Source: Adiantum capillus-veneris
Taxonomy: Eukaryota > Streptophyta > Polypodiopsida > Polypodiales > Pteridaceae
Assembly (NCBI GenBank): GCA_014529385.2
Contig: CM043950.1
Coordinates: 69,682,935-69,746,934, forward strand
Direction: 5' to 3'
Length of the DNA stretch: 64,000 bases
Both the position numbers and the translations under genes were made by a program. A model generated the notes under the pieces. The model saw only the letters and a program-made list of their open reading frames with translations. It made no database searches and had not been told where the DNA came from. Positions 35,271 to 46,551 of the stretch are shown in pieces. How positions within the stretch are numbered: the first letter of the stretch is position 1; the number at the start of each line of letters is the position of its first letter.

Positions 35271-36560
35271 TCAAAGATGACTAGTGTCTAGTTGGAGACT
35301 TCAATATGGTGGAGAATAGAAAAGTCAACATCGGCTCATCAAGTCTTCTCGTGAAATCCAAAAAAGCAAAATGAAAAATCCTATAAGAGAAATGGGCCTT
35401 GGTGGACATGTGGTCAATAGAACCATGGAACAGCTTGCCTACTTGCACAAGCCTACAATATGCTCAAACGGCCTCATAGATTGATATGTGTTATTACTCC
35501 CATCAAGCCAAATGGGTTTCCTTCATAGTAGAAATGAAGGTAGACACTTTGCAAATCTTCTTATATCACCTACCACTTTCCATCAAAATCAAAAAAGCCA
35601 AGGAGGATGCTCCCTACCCTAAAGGATCAAAGAAAAAGCTAGTCATAGGGGCTCAACTCTTTAAAGATCCTCTCTTTCAAAGTTTGTCCAAAGAGGCCTT
35701 GAGCAAGCTTGACAAAGATGTAGAATTGGAGAATCCTAAAGCTTGGAATCTCTTTGCTTGGAACAAACAAACAACGATTAAAAAAGAAGGTCCCGGTATG
35801 AATAAGGCATGCAAGGAAAACAACAAACACGCTATACAAGAATTAGAAATGTTGAACAAAAGAAAAAAGTGAGGGGACGGCCTTCGAAGTAGAACAGAGA
35901 AGGTGTCTCAAAGTGAAAGTAGCTTTGGTTGAACAACAATTGGAAGAACTAAAAAAAACAACGTTATTATCGAGAGCATCCTCCAACCTGAGGTTTCCAA
36001 TCAAGCACATTTCTTCAAAGCACTTAAATTCAAAAAGCATCGTGAAATCATCAATGCAATCATGGACGATGAAGGAGTGTATTACAAGACCCCCATGGCA
36101 TGGCTAAGGTAATGCTCAATTACTTAAGTCAAATTATAGGATAGCCAGAAGCTCACAATAAAGAACTGGAAGAAGCAAGAACCGCACTTCTCAACAGTGT
36201 CAACATAACAATTTTTCCTCAGAAGCAGCCCTGCTAGAGAAAGCCTTTATTGAAGATGAATTCTCGATGATGCTTCATTCACTTGGCAAGGATAAGTCTT
36301 AGGATGGGATGGAATGATTACCGAGTTCTTCAGAGAGTTTGGATTTGAAATCCCTTATTACTCGTCTAGCCGACAAAGCCTTTTCACAAGGGATGTTGTA
36401 TACAAGTGTGAAAAGAGGTCCCATCAAACCTATTTCAAAGATTCTACAAAATTGGATGGAAAAACATGAGTGTATGAAAATAAGGAGCTCCTTATTGATG
36501 TGCTTGAGGTTATTGTATATTTCTTCCTGGCTTAACACAATTATGAGTATGGCAAAAAAA
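35270..36560 (+). mobile_element. LINE (L1-type) retrotransposon relic
   Basis: An endonuclease trace begins with VGDFNMVE (the conserved GDFN of APE-type LINE endonucleases) near 35297. Lysine-rich linker sequence lies at 35486-35872. An RT start of the GWDGMxxEFFREF type is at about 36300-36350. Stops and shifts are frequent and the RT catalytic region is not preserved. No poly(A) end could be assigned. It lies directly beside the intronless Lhcb1 pseudogene, which fits LINE-driven retroposition. Confidence 0.6.
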
Positions 36561-37757
36561 AAACAATAGAAGAGTGAAACAAGCAAGAACACAAATAAAT
36601 ACCTTCTATATTATTTGAAACACCTATAGCTTGTGATTCTATATTATTTGAAAAATCTTTTGTGATTCCCATAAAAACTAATGAAAAACAACGTTTTGGG
36701 GACCTACTAGCTTGATTATACTTAAAATGGAAGAGGGAAACACTATCTTTACCAATGCTCATGATAGTGGTCCTTGCCCTTGGCTTTATCCTAATCCTTG
36801 GTCCTTGGAAGATGACAATCTCACTTTGTATGCATGCCTAACCAACAAAGAAACCGTAAAAAATTTATTGGCATGCACAAAATTTGTAGCAGAGAAAGAA
36901 CCTCTAGGCCCTTTGCCTCTTGGTTGACTCCATGTCCAAAAACAAGAACCGTTCATTTATTAGGAGAGTGGTTCATGTGGAAATCCTTTTCTTTTGCATT
37001 AAAAACCAAAGCTTTCAAGTTTGAGTCTTTGGATCTAGATGAGTGAGTGTTGCCTTCACATATGGATGTAACCTCAAACCAAACCTGAAGTTTTTTAAAA
37101 CACATACAAGTTGTTTAAAACCTGATGTTTAAGAATAATCTGCTAGCACTTGGAGATGTAACTAGCATTCCAATTCTTCTCAGTCTCATCACTTGGTAGG
37201 GATTCCTTCTAGAATGCATTCTTAAATTGGTCAAGAAATTGCACTCGATTACTTAAGTTTGAGCCACAAGATTCTTGAAATATTGCTAATCAATCAGCCC
37301 ATGATTGTTGTTGAATTTCATTGTTGCCAGTTGCTTCTAATATGTTGGCATGACCAATCATTGGAGGTGCAATTGATTGGTCAAAATGGTGGCATGTTAG
37401 TAAATGCACAAATGCCATAAAATTCAAGTGAGAATCCTAAATAAATGATAGCATCAAAGTGGAAATCCTACCACAACATGTTGTACCGAGTGATCTGATC
37501 ATTGCATATAATTCACCAAGATCAAAATGTGTGATTAACACATATCTCTTGCTCAATTGTGGCAAAGAGGGCACCTTGTGTGGAAAAGCTTGATACCACT
37601 GCAAGAAAAGTATGCTACAAAACCTCTAAAATCTACAAAATCACCACATAATCCCAATCAATAACTTCTTTTTAAAGCTCCAAAAGCAATTTTAAACATG
37701 ATTTATGGAATGGTATGTGAGAGAGCTCCCTTATTACAAGGGTGGGGGCAGAAAGAA
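36561..37757. other. Intergenic
   Basis: The short frames at 36712-37046 have no recognised similarity. The rest is AT-rich and non-coding. Confidence 0.45.

Positions 37758-37791
<34 letters not shown>
37758..37791 (+). repeat. Poly(G) tract, 34 bases
   Basis: An uninterrupted run of 34 G residues preceded by GAAAGAA. Such runs are rare in plant DNA and prone to polymerase slippage, so the true length is uncertain. Confidence 0.95.
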
Positions 37792-37792
<1 letters not shown>

Positions 37793-38217
37793 GTATTGTG
37801 CTTGTTAAAAGGCTTTAAAAAGTGACCATTGGTGGGTTGCAATTCTTGGAGGAGGAGAAGAAGATTATGTGCTCCATAAAAGCCATCTTGGTCTTTGTTG
37901 CAAAATGTAAGTTTGCATGCTCATGGGAAGACCCTATCCAAAGATTCTCCTGCTCAATTTAATGCAAGTAGATTTTAGGTGTAATAGGCGAGTATCATAA
38001 TTCATGTTTCTTAATTTCTTGAGCACTGTAGCCACTACCTTTATCTTTATCTACTAAATCAACGTATTTGCATAGCCAATTCTTTTAATAATGAAATTAC
38101 ATCAAAAATACCCAGCAAGACTTGCATCTTTTTTTTTTTGAAAAGAGAGATCCCTACAACTTCAAATTACAACTCACAGACCCAACTCTGTGGGGTGGAG
38201 CATCCTAGCCGAATAAG
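37792..38217. other. Intergenic, with a T-run that may be a LINE or SINE tail
   Basis: No gene. T-rich sequence at 38130-38140 followed by a motif-poor stretch resembles a retroposon tail on the minus strand. Confidence 0.4.
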
Positions 38218-38226
38218 GTAGGACAA

Positions 38227-38601
38227 CCTCAGCACTAAAGGGCACGGGCACTTTAATGAAGCTCCAACGTTGAGATCTACGGCAACGAAATTAGGACGCG
38301 GGGATCAAGGTGCACGCAGCCCTTGATTTCGGGGGCAAACTAGGACAAAATATAGTAAACTTGGACAGACGGGGAGCCTGTCCAAGTTTATTTATCATTT
38401 TCTGGTTTGCCCACATATCAACGTGGCCATCGCGAGCATAGCGATTAGTGCATTGTGCTCTCACGCCGGTGGCAAGGGTTCGAGTCCTTGTGTTTATGAT
38501 CGACGTCCATTTTTTTCCACCATCCATTCGCCTCGAGATTCCCCCTTTGGACCCCCACCACAGATCCCATCTCTTTCCATCCGTGCCCTTTAGTGCCGAG
38601 G
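38227..38601. mobile_element. MITE-like element with 9-bp TSD (Mutator type suggested)
   Basis: The termini are inverted repeats: left CCTCAGCACTAAAGGGCACG, right complementary to CCTCGGCACTAAAGGGCACG (one mismatch in about 21 bp). They are flanked by a perfect 9-bp direct repeat GTAGGACAA at 38218-38226 and 38602-38610. An inner palindrome (38333-38368 against 38378-38412) includes a perfect 12-bp hairpin stem AAACTTGGACAG/CTGTCCAAGTTT. A 9-bp duplication fits Mutator-like elements. At 375 bp it has no transposase and is non-autonomous. Confidence 0.85.
38425..38492 (+). ncRNA. tRNA-like (pol III promoter) segment inside the MITE
   Basis: TAGCGATTAGTG (38439-38450) resembles a tRNA A box, and GGTTCGAGTCC (38477-38487) is a perfect B box. 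Spacing and the intervening CTCTCACGCC are tRNA-like, but no full cloverleaf with paired acceptor stem is evident. It is probably a tRNA-derived (SINE-type) insert or pseudo-tRNA. Confidence 0.5.
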
Positions 38602-38860
38602 GTAGGACAACCCAAAAGCAGATGATTGAGTCACTTGTGCTTTGAAAGACAAGGACCTCTTAGCAAATGGACACCCTTCAAAGAAGAGCAATATATTTAA
38701 TTGTTAAAGCATGCTCAATCAATCCTGTTGTCCTTTTGCATCTATAATTGTAAATCATTCAAAGTATTGAAATGGAATTATTTTAGCATCATCTTTGTTC
38801 GTTTCCTTCAACATTAAGTGGAAGTTGATTAATAATCAACTTAGTTTCAAAGATTCCTAT
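38602..38860 (+). repeat. Segmental repeat, copy 1 (partner 40413-40696)
   Basis: From the right TSD of the MITE (GACAACCCAAAAG) to TTAGTTTCAAAGATTC the sequence is nearly identical to 40413-40696 in direct orientation. The homology begins exactly at the MITE border, so the MITE or its target site marks the duplication edge. Confidence 0.9.
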
Positions 38861-40306
38861 GGCATTTATATTCTTTCTATGTGATTGAAGTGTTCCAACC
38901 CACGTGACAAGATTGTTGACGTGCTTAACCAATTTCAAGTGTGTGGTTCTTAGGTGCCCTTACACGAGAGGGAGTAAGAGGTTAGTAGCTATTGAGTTGA
39001 TTTGTGGTGTGATAGCAAGCAATATTTGGGAAAAATCATTGTCACAAACATACAAACATCCCTCCAAGACAAATATGAAACGGAAATTTTACAATAGTAG
39101 CCAATATTTTTGCAAAATTACACTATTTTTCGTGTATTTTAAGCGATATTCTCTCCTTTTTATCCTCCCCTCAACTGGCTACTTTGATTTTGCAACCGGC
39201 TCAAGGCTAAGCAGAGGCACACTTTTCCCAAACACTATAGCAGGTCACACACACACGTGAGCGTGAAGGGGGGTACCTTTTGGAAATGCAACTGCATCTT
39301 TTTGAAGTGCAATCAACTTGAAATCAATAACCCTCATGTGCATGCCCCCTTAGGTTATGTTTTGTAAGGCTTGTATGAAATGTGGGGGTGGAATAATAAT
39401 TTTTGGCATGTTAAAGAAAGCTTTTTTGACAAGGTTGTAACCAAACAGTAGAATTTTTGACAAGGTTCTAACCAAACATGAAACTTTATATTTTGTTGGG
39501 AGAACTCAAATCACAATGATTAAGACCCATGAAGAATGAAACATAATTTTTTAGCCTTTTTTTTGCATGTGGATAAGCATTGTGATTAGACGCGCACTGT
39601 GCCCAAGTGAAAGCCACTTTGTTTAAATTTTAATGAGGTGAAAGTTCACTATGGTCTCCATAAAGCTATTCAAAGGAACTCGATAATAAGAGACTTCTTT
39701 GTGAGAGAAGAAATGAGAAAGTGACACACTAGCATTTTAAAACATTTGTTGTCAATTTTTGAAAACAGGTGTAACAATGAACTATTTATATTACAATATA
39801 TTTCAAAAGCATAAGAACAATGAAAAAAAAAACACTTTGGAAGCTTTGAAAGAAGAAGGATGGGAAAGATTGTGGGTGGTCCAATATCCAAGTCTATCTT
39901 TTTATTGGGTTAGGCATTCTTTCAATGTTTTTAAGTGTGATGGAGACTTATTTTAAATATTATTTTTGGTTTTACAATATTAAATAGAATTTTTTTATTT
40001 CACTTTTCATTTTACTTCCTCACGTGGCTTGATTTCTCTTGCATTCTATTCTTTTAGAACGTTAAAGTGAAGCTTCATCTTGCATAATTCTAGTAAGTTC
40101 TATACATGTATATATATACACACATAGAATATAAATAAATAAATATATAATATATGTTAATGATTTCTTTTTATTATAAATATAAGTTTATTTATTTATC
40201 TATCTATTTATACACACACACACATAAGTAAACCATGGTAAAGAGAAAAAAAATTGGTGCAATGATATCAAAACATAGTTCAAAAATTTTAAAAATTCTA
40301 AAAAAA
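38861..40306. other. Intergenic, AT-rich
   Basis: No gene is recognised. Low-complexity TA-rich runs lie at 40090-40230 and a short CA run is near 40212. Confidence 0.5.
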
Positions 40307-40775
40307 TTGCTAGTATTTTTGGTTTGCTTCTTTGCGAGGAGGACACTCTGTCACTTAATAAAAGAGAATTCCCGAACCCAAAAGAGGAGGACACTCTCTC
40401 ACTTAATGAAAGACAACCCAAAAGTAGATGATGATTGAGTCACTTGTGCTTTGAAAGACAATGATTGAGTCACTTGTGCTTTGAAAGACAAGGACCTCTC
40501 AGCAAATGGACACCCTTCAAAGGAGAGCAATATATTTAAATGTTAAAGCATGCTCAATCAATCCTTTTGTCCTTTTGCATCTATAATTGTAAATCATTCA
40601 AAGTATTGAAATGGAATGATTTTAGCATCATCTTTGTTCGTTTCCTTCAACATTAAGTGGAAGTTGATTAATAATCAACTTAGTTTCAAAGATTCTAAAA
40701 AATAATAATAAAAAATGCTAGTATTTTTGGTTTGCTTCTTTGCGAGGAGAACACTCTCTCACTTAATAAAAGAGA
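40307..40775 (+). repeat. Nested local duplications
   Basis: GGTTTGCTTCTTTGCGAGGA with the following CACTTAATAAAAGAGA occurs at 40320-40368 and 40730-40775, and a third partial copy (GAGGAGGACACTCTCTCACT) lies at about 40384. Copy 2 of the 38.6-kb segmental repeat (40413-40696) lies between them. Within it a 30-bp unit, GATTGAGTCACTTGTGCTTT and onward, is duplicated in tandem (40433 and 40463). Confidence 0.85.
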
Positions 40776-40947
40776 CATTCCAGAACATTGCTTCACCTTA
40801 TATAATTCTAGTTAAACTCTACCTAATGATTTTATAAGCTTCTTATTGTTTTAGAAAGCCATTGTGACCCTTTCACTTGTTTAAAAAGAGAGGTAAACAA
40901 ATGTCAATACCCTTTCACAAGGGTTTACAAAAATAGTAAAAAGAAAG

Positions 40948-41861
40948 TTTTTTTTTTTTTGGCAAAACTCACAATTGTGAGTGAATTATATTGATCATCC
41001 CAAAAAATTACAAGATCTTGTCATGCTCGTGCCGAACCATGACATCATCAAGAGCCCATAATTACATCGGCTAACTGGGGAGCCACCCCTAACGACCCGC
41101 CCCCTTGTCCTTGATACCCAAGGTCAATTATCATGTTCTTCAGAGATCTTCTCTTTTCCAATGGCCAAGATTTTCCCCCTTCCTCTAAGCATTCCATCTG
41201 CTGACAACAAGGCACAGGTAATCCTAGACCAATCCTCCAAGTTTTGCTTGTACCCGAGCGTCCATATTAGCACTTTTCTTTCTTGTATAATTTTTGCGAA
41301 GCTTGCCACCTCAAAAACTCTTGCAAACACACGACGGTTCCTTGTCTGCCATACATTATGTAAGAAGAAGTACCTGACAATTTGAGTGCTGATGAGGAGG
41401 GCAGGACTACCCAAATTCTTACCTCCAAGGAATAAATCAGTCTTGAAAAAACCAATTTTCCATGTTCTTTGGACCTACTTGCATATTTTCCCTGCGAGGC
41501 CTCTGATAGCTAGGCATTCCATGAATAGGTGGGCCAGATCTTCACTAGCCAACCTGCACCCCAAACATCGATCTGTCCCAATCCCTCTCTCTTGAATCTT
41601 CACCCCCGTCAGTAGAGCACCCCAAATTTCCTTCCATAGAAATACCTTCATGTGTTGCGGAACCTTTGGCTTCGAGATGTTCTCCATTACTTGTTCCCAC
41701 CTTTCCTCCGGCCATTGTTTTTTCCATATCTTGTTAAGGGGGCTAGACCAATTCTTCTTCAACATCATTGTATGATAAATGTCTTTAGAATGGGGTTTCC
41801 ATAAGCGACTACTTCCGGGCCATTTCCAGGCATTCCAGTCAAACTCCGAATCACAGATTGG
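40948..41861 (-). mobile_element. LINE 3' end (zinc-binding RT C-terminus and poly-A)
   Basis: On the minus strand one frame covers about 41861-41124. It carries DWNAWKWPGSSRLWKP, then KVPQHMKVFLWKEIWGALLT, then CLGCRLASEDLAHLFMECL, the zinc-binding RT-C domain (Cys-x2-Cys...His...Cys) of plant LINEs. One TAG at about 41475 interrupts it. The 3' end is a 13-base T run on the plus strand (40948-40960), that is, a poly(A) tail. The 5' part is missing because the copia LTR at 41862 abuts it. Confidence 0.8.
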
Positions 41862-42215
41862 TGAAAAGAAAGAGGAGAGAAGAGAGAGACCTTCTCCCAA
41901 GCTACACACAGACACACACAGAGAAGAAGGTACACACGATAAAGGGCTGAACTTTCTTCTTCATCTACTTCACAAAATGAGTGTGTATATACATAATGAA
42001 AAACTAACTACATAAGTAGTACAACCAAAGGAGAGATGCAATCCATAATGTGAATCCGCTAAGTAGCTATGCTAGCTAGATAGATATGCCAGTTGTAGAG
42101 TCCCTGTCGAGGATATGCCATGTCGGTCACCAACCGTGTCGATGATGTAAATGTGGCCAACGGTCACCAAGGCCTACCAAGATTGCCAGCTCTTGGAGAG
42201 CTCGACATCTCAACA
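41862..42215 (-). repeat. 3' LTR of copia C (354 bp)
   Basis: On the minus strand it runs TGTTGAGATGTCG to TTTTCA. It is preceded by a purine-rich GAGGGGGAG (polypurine tract) next to the coding end. The borders are TG...CA. The left border falls precisely where LINE coding sequence stops. Confidence 0.75.
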
Positions 42216-42977
42216 CTCCCCCTCGAGCTCGACGCAAATTGAAGGACTCCAAGCATAGTCCAAAAACGACAGAGCTTCTCAGCTCCCAGGGCCTTGGTGA
42301 AGATATCCGCTACATGCTCCTCTGTGCTGACGTAAACCAAGTCGATCTTGCCCGCCAGAACTTGATCTCGAAAAAAATAGTAATGGACCCCTATGTGCTT
42401 GGTCCGCGCATGAAATACTGGGTTCTTGGCCAACTCAATACTGCTAAGGTTGTCACAGTAAATGACAACCTCTCTGTCCACCTGCAGCCTCAAATCGATA
42501 AGTAGCTTGTGTAACCAAGCTACCTCACATGCTAGAATTGCAGCACCTCTATACTCGGCCTCTGTACTAGACAAGGCAACTATGGGCTGCTTCTTGCTGC
42601 TCCAAGTGATCAATTGCGCTACCAGCCCAATCTGCATTGGTGTAACCATGCAACTCCACTCGAACATCTGCAGCATAAAATAGTGTATGGTCCAATGTAG
42701 CCCTCATATAGCGTAATGTACGGCGCACTGCATCCAAGTGTGGTTTTCGTGGAAGCTGCATAAACTGACTCTGAAGTCCCACTGTATAGCTCAAATCTGG
42801 TCGCGTGATAGTCAAGTAAATGAGACTGCCCACAATCATGTGATACATAGTGAGATCCTCAAGAACATCACCATCATGTGCACTCAGCTTTGTATTGACA
42901 TCCAAGGGCATAGAAATAGGCTTGCAAGCAGCCATACCATATTTGGATAACATATCCTGAATGAGTACGAGCGGAAG
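42216..42977 (-). mobile_element. Copia C: RT end and RNase H, truncated
   Basis: The 43016-42567 frame has QDMLSKYGMAACKPISMPLD and GSLIYLTITRPDLSYTVG (RT connection). The 42676-42164 frame has VALSSTEAEYRGAA, IYCDNLSSIELAKNPVFHAR and HIGVHYYFFRD, the copia RNase H with its Asp-Glu-Asp residues. A frameshift lies near 42620. All upstream domains are missing: the sequence is cut where the copia B LTR begins (42978). Confidence 0.85.
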
Positions 42978-43149
42978 TGCGATGCGAGAGAGAGTGCGAG
43001 AAGAAGAGCACGACAATATGGTGATCTCGCTCTACTGTAATGTGTAGAGCATAGTGAGTTCATATTAGGTTTTTACAAAAGAATATGTGTACATACCTGG
43101 CGGCCCGCCCACTTACCTGGGCGACCACATTGGGCTTTATACCCCAACA
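42978..43149 (-). repeat. 3' LTR of copia B (172 bp)
   Basis: The minus strand shows the classic copia join AAGTGGGAGGT|TGTTGGGGTATAAAG, i.e. polypurine tract then LTR start, at 43149. The LTR probably ends ATCGCA at 42978. The right border is well defined; the left one is inferred from where copia C coding resumes. Confidence 0.7.
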
Positions 43150-46100
43150 ACCTCCCACTTAACGTCCAATGTGGTACTTTAAGTGTGAGAGAAGCTACTA
43201 TACAAGCTAATATACAAGAGATGTAGAGAAGTGATGTACTACCCTACACCTAACTGCTTGCGAAAATGCGCAAAGCTCTCTGAGGGAAGTCCTTTTATAA
43301 GTAGATCAGCAGGATTTTCTGTGGTGTGAACTTTGACAAGCTGAAGTTGCTTATCCTCAAGCATTTCCTTGATGAAATGATACTTCACATCCACATGCTT
43401 TGTCTTTGAGTGATAAACTGGATTGCGAGCCAATTGTATATCACTTTGACTATCACAATATAACACAGGCATATCTTCTTTGATTCCCAAATCTGTTACT
43501 AGTTGATTAAGCCAAATTGATTCTTTGCATGCCTCTGATGCTGCAACATATTCAGCCTCTGTAGTAGACTGAGTAACACAATCTTGTAATCCGGAACGCC
43601 ATGATACTACTCCACCAGCCAATGTAAAGACATACCCTGACGTAGACCTTCGGTTGTCTAAGTCACCTGCATAATCTGAGTCTGTAAAACCCTTTACATA
43701 CGCATACTCTTTATAGCTTTCAGGTATCTCAATATTCCTTTCACTGCCTCCCAATGTTTCTTGCCTGGGTTTGATATGTATCGACTTACTACTCCCACTG
43801 TAAATGCAATGTCTGGGCGAGTAGCAATCATTGCATACATCAAACTACCCACTGCAGACGCATATGGAATCTTATCCATTTCAGCTTGTTCTTCCTGAGA
43901 CACGGGACAATCTTGTTTGCTAAGTTTCACATATGGTGGCAATGGAACACTCGATGCCTTTCCCTTCTCCATATTGAAACATTGCAAAACCTTGTCAATA
44001 TACTCTGTTTGAGATAACCAAATCAACTTCTTTGATCTGTCTCTCTCAATGCGCATACCAAGTATATGACTTGCCTCACCCATGTCTTTCATGTCAAATG
44101 ATTTTGCCATCTTTGACTTCAAAGCTGAAATTTCTTCCAGGTGCTTGCCAGCAATCAACATGTCATCCACATACAAAATAAGGATCAGCTAACTGCCATC
44201 CTTAGCCTTCTTTGTATATAGATAGTGATCGAACTCACTACGTTTGTAGCCTTGAGAAAGCATAAACTTGTGGAATTTATGGTACCATGCCCTCGGTGAT
44301 TGTTTTAAGCCATAAAGACTCTTTAACAACTGGCATACCAAATCTTCCTTGCCTTTCTCAAGAAACCCTTCTGGCTGCTGCATGTAAAATTCCACATCTA
44401 AATCACCATGCAAGAACGATGTCTTGACATCCATTTGGTGCAACACCAAATCTATATATGGCAACCAATGCAAAAAAGCATCTCAATGTAGTCATCTTGC
44501 CACCGGAGAGAAGACTTCATCAAAGTCAATGCCTTGTTCTTGCTTAAAGCCCTTGGCAACAAGCCTTGCTTTGTACTTTGGCTGACTATCATGAGCGGTG
44601 ATCTTATACTTGTAAACCCATTTACAAGGTAAAGCCTTTTTGCCCTGTGGTAATTTAACTAGCTTCCATGTCTGGTTTTTATGCAGAGCTGTCATCTCTG
44701 ACTGCATGGCCAATTGCCAATTCCCGGAGTCCTTCATTTGCACTGCTTCCTTGTAACATGAAGGCTCATTGCAATCAGTCAACATGACATAGTTCATAGA
44801 TGGAACAAACCTATCAGGAGGTCGCGTGATACGTCTAGATCTACGCACAATAGGTGGCTCAGGCTCAGCCACAACCTGTGGTTCCATTCTATCCTATCCT
44901 TGCTCCTCTTGAGCCCTGACATTTTGTCTTGCACGTGCAGGTCCATCTTCTTGGAAGAAAACTCTTCTAATCTCCTCAACCCTCTCTGGTTTAGAATGAT
45001 ATTTGGCTTCATTAAAGTGAACATCATTGCTGCGGATAACCTTTCTGGATTCGGGATCCCAAAGTTTGTACCCCATCTCACCAGAATTACCATAGCCTAG
45101 AAAGATGCACTTTCTACTCTTTGGATCAAGTTTGTTCCTAAATTCCTTTGGAACATGAGTATATGCCTCACAGCCAAAGACTCTGAGATGCTTGTATGAG
45201 GGCATTTTGCCTGACCATACCATCTCTAGCACTGAATCCTCCTGCAAAACCTTGCTAGGAGATCTATTTATAAGATGAACAACTGTTGATACAGCTTCAG
45301 CCCAAAACCCATTTGGCAGCTGTGCATTAGACAACATACTTTTGACCTTCTCTTGTATGGTCCTATTCATCCTCTCAACAACACCATTTTGAGGAGGATT
45401 GTAAGGAGCAGTAAGTTCACGTTTTATACCTTTTGACTCACAAAAGTCCTGAAAGGCCTTTGAAACATACTCTCCACCATTGTCAGTGCGTAAGCATTTA
45501 AGCTTCTTGCCACTCTGATTCTCCACAAGTGTCACAAACGTTTTGAAAACACTAAACGCTTCATCCTTGTGCTTCAGAAAGTAAACCCATTCTTTCCTCG
45601 AGTAATCATCTATAAATGTCATAAAGTAAGAAGCTCCCCCTAGAGATAGGTTAGGCATAGGTCCACACAAATCACTATGAACAAGTGCCAACTGTGTATC
45701 TCTTCTACTGTTTCTATGCTTATGTGGCTGCTGTGTTTGCTTACCATACAGACAATGTTCACAGAATTCAAAATCATTAAATGAAAATCCAGGCAAATAA
45801 CCAGAACGAGACAAGATTTCCATTCCCTTGACATATGTCCTAACCGGCTATGCCACAAAGAAACGTTCGGCTGCTCGGTTACATTGATTACATTTTTAGA
45901 GACATTTGATACATAAATCATGTAAAGTCCTCCAGACTTTACTCCATGTGCTACTGTCATGGAACCCTTGGATATCTTCCACATGTTATGTCCAAAAGTG
46001 GTGACGTAGCCAGCATCATCAAGTAAACCTGTGCTGATCAAGCTCTTTGTAATTGCGGGAACATGTCTCACATTTTTCAGCGTGAAAGAAGAGCTATTCT

Positions 46101-46551
46101 GAAACTTCAATTGAACATCTCCAACACCTAAGATCTCACATGTCTGCCCATTGCCTAGCCGAACATGATCTTTAGTGGTCACATAAGAGGTAAACCACTC
46201 CTTGTTTGGAGACACATGAAGTGATGCCCCTGAGTTTATAATCCAGTCACTTAGTGCATTTCCATCAGATGCTGTAAGAAGAGCTGAGTCCATTGTATTC
46301 TTCAAGAAGTAGATGTCTCCTGACACTAGACTGCCATCCTCTGCAACAGTGTTTGTCAATTCATCCATTTCGCTCCATTCATCTTCGTCCATATCTTCTG
46401 GTTTATCCCCTTGAGCTTTATAGGTTTTATCTGCTTCTTTTGTACCAACACGTGCCAAATCTGCTTCTTCCACAATGGGAAATTGGTTCCATCCAGATTC
46501 TTGATATTGTAAAGAGCAGTGTCCTGTTATCCAGCCATAGCTACGCTTCAC
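43150..46551 (-). mobile_element. Copia B: protease to RNase H, no intact 5' LTR or gag
   Basis: The domains on the minus strand follow the Ty1/copia order. The protease is near 46310-46250, where INSGASLHVS has Asn in place of the catalytic Asp. GAG-pre-integrase follows (VSLWHSRLGHMS). The integrase lies at 45823-44894 (VHSDLCGPMP; TDNGGEYVSKAF; NGVVERMNRTIQEK). RT is spread over 44887-43694 in at least three frames (KWVYKYKITAHDS; SLYGLKQSPRAWYH; YVDDMLIAGK). RNase H is at 43754-43239 (STTEAEYVAASEA; YCDSQSDIQLARNPVYHSK). At least five frame breaks are seen. Gag and the 5' LTR were not found upstream of 46551. Confidence 0.92.

Noticed and set aside
38425-38492. Functional tRNA gene
   Set aside because: The B box is perfect, but no paired acceptor stem or clean anticodon arm can be drawn, and it lies inside a MITE.
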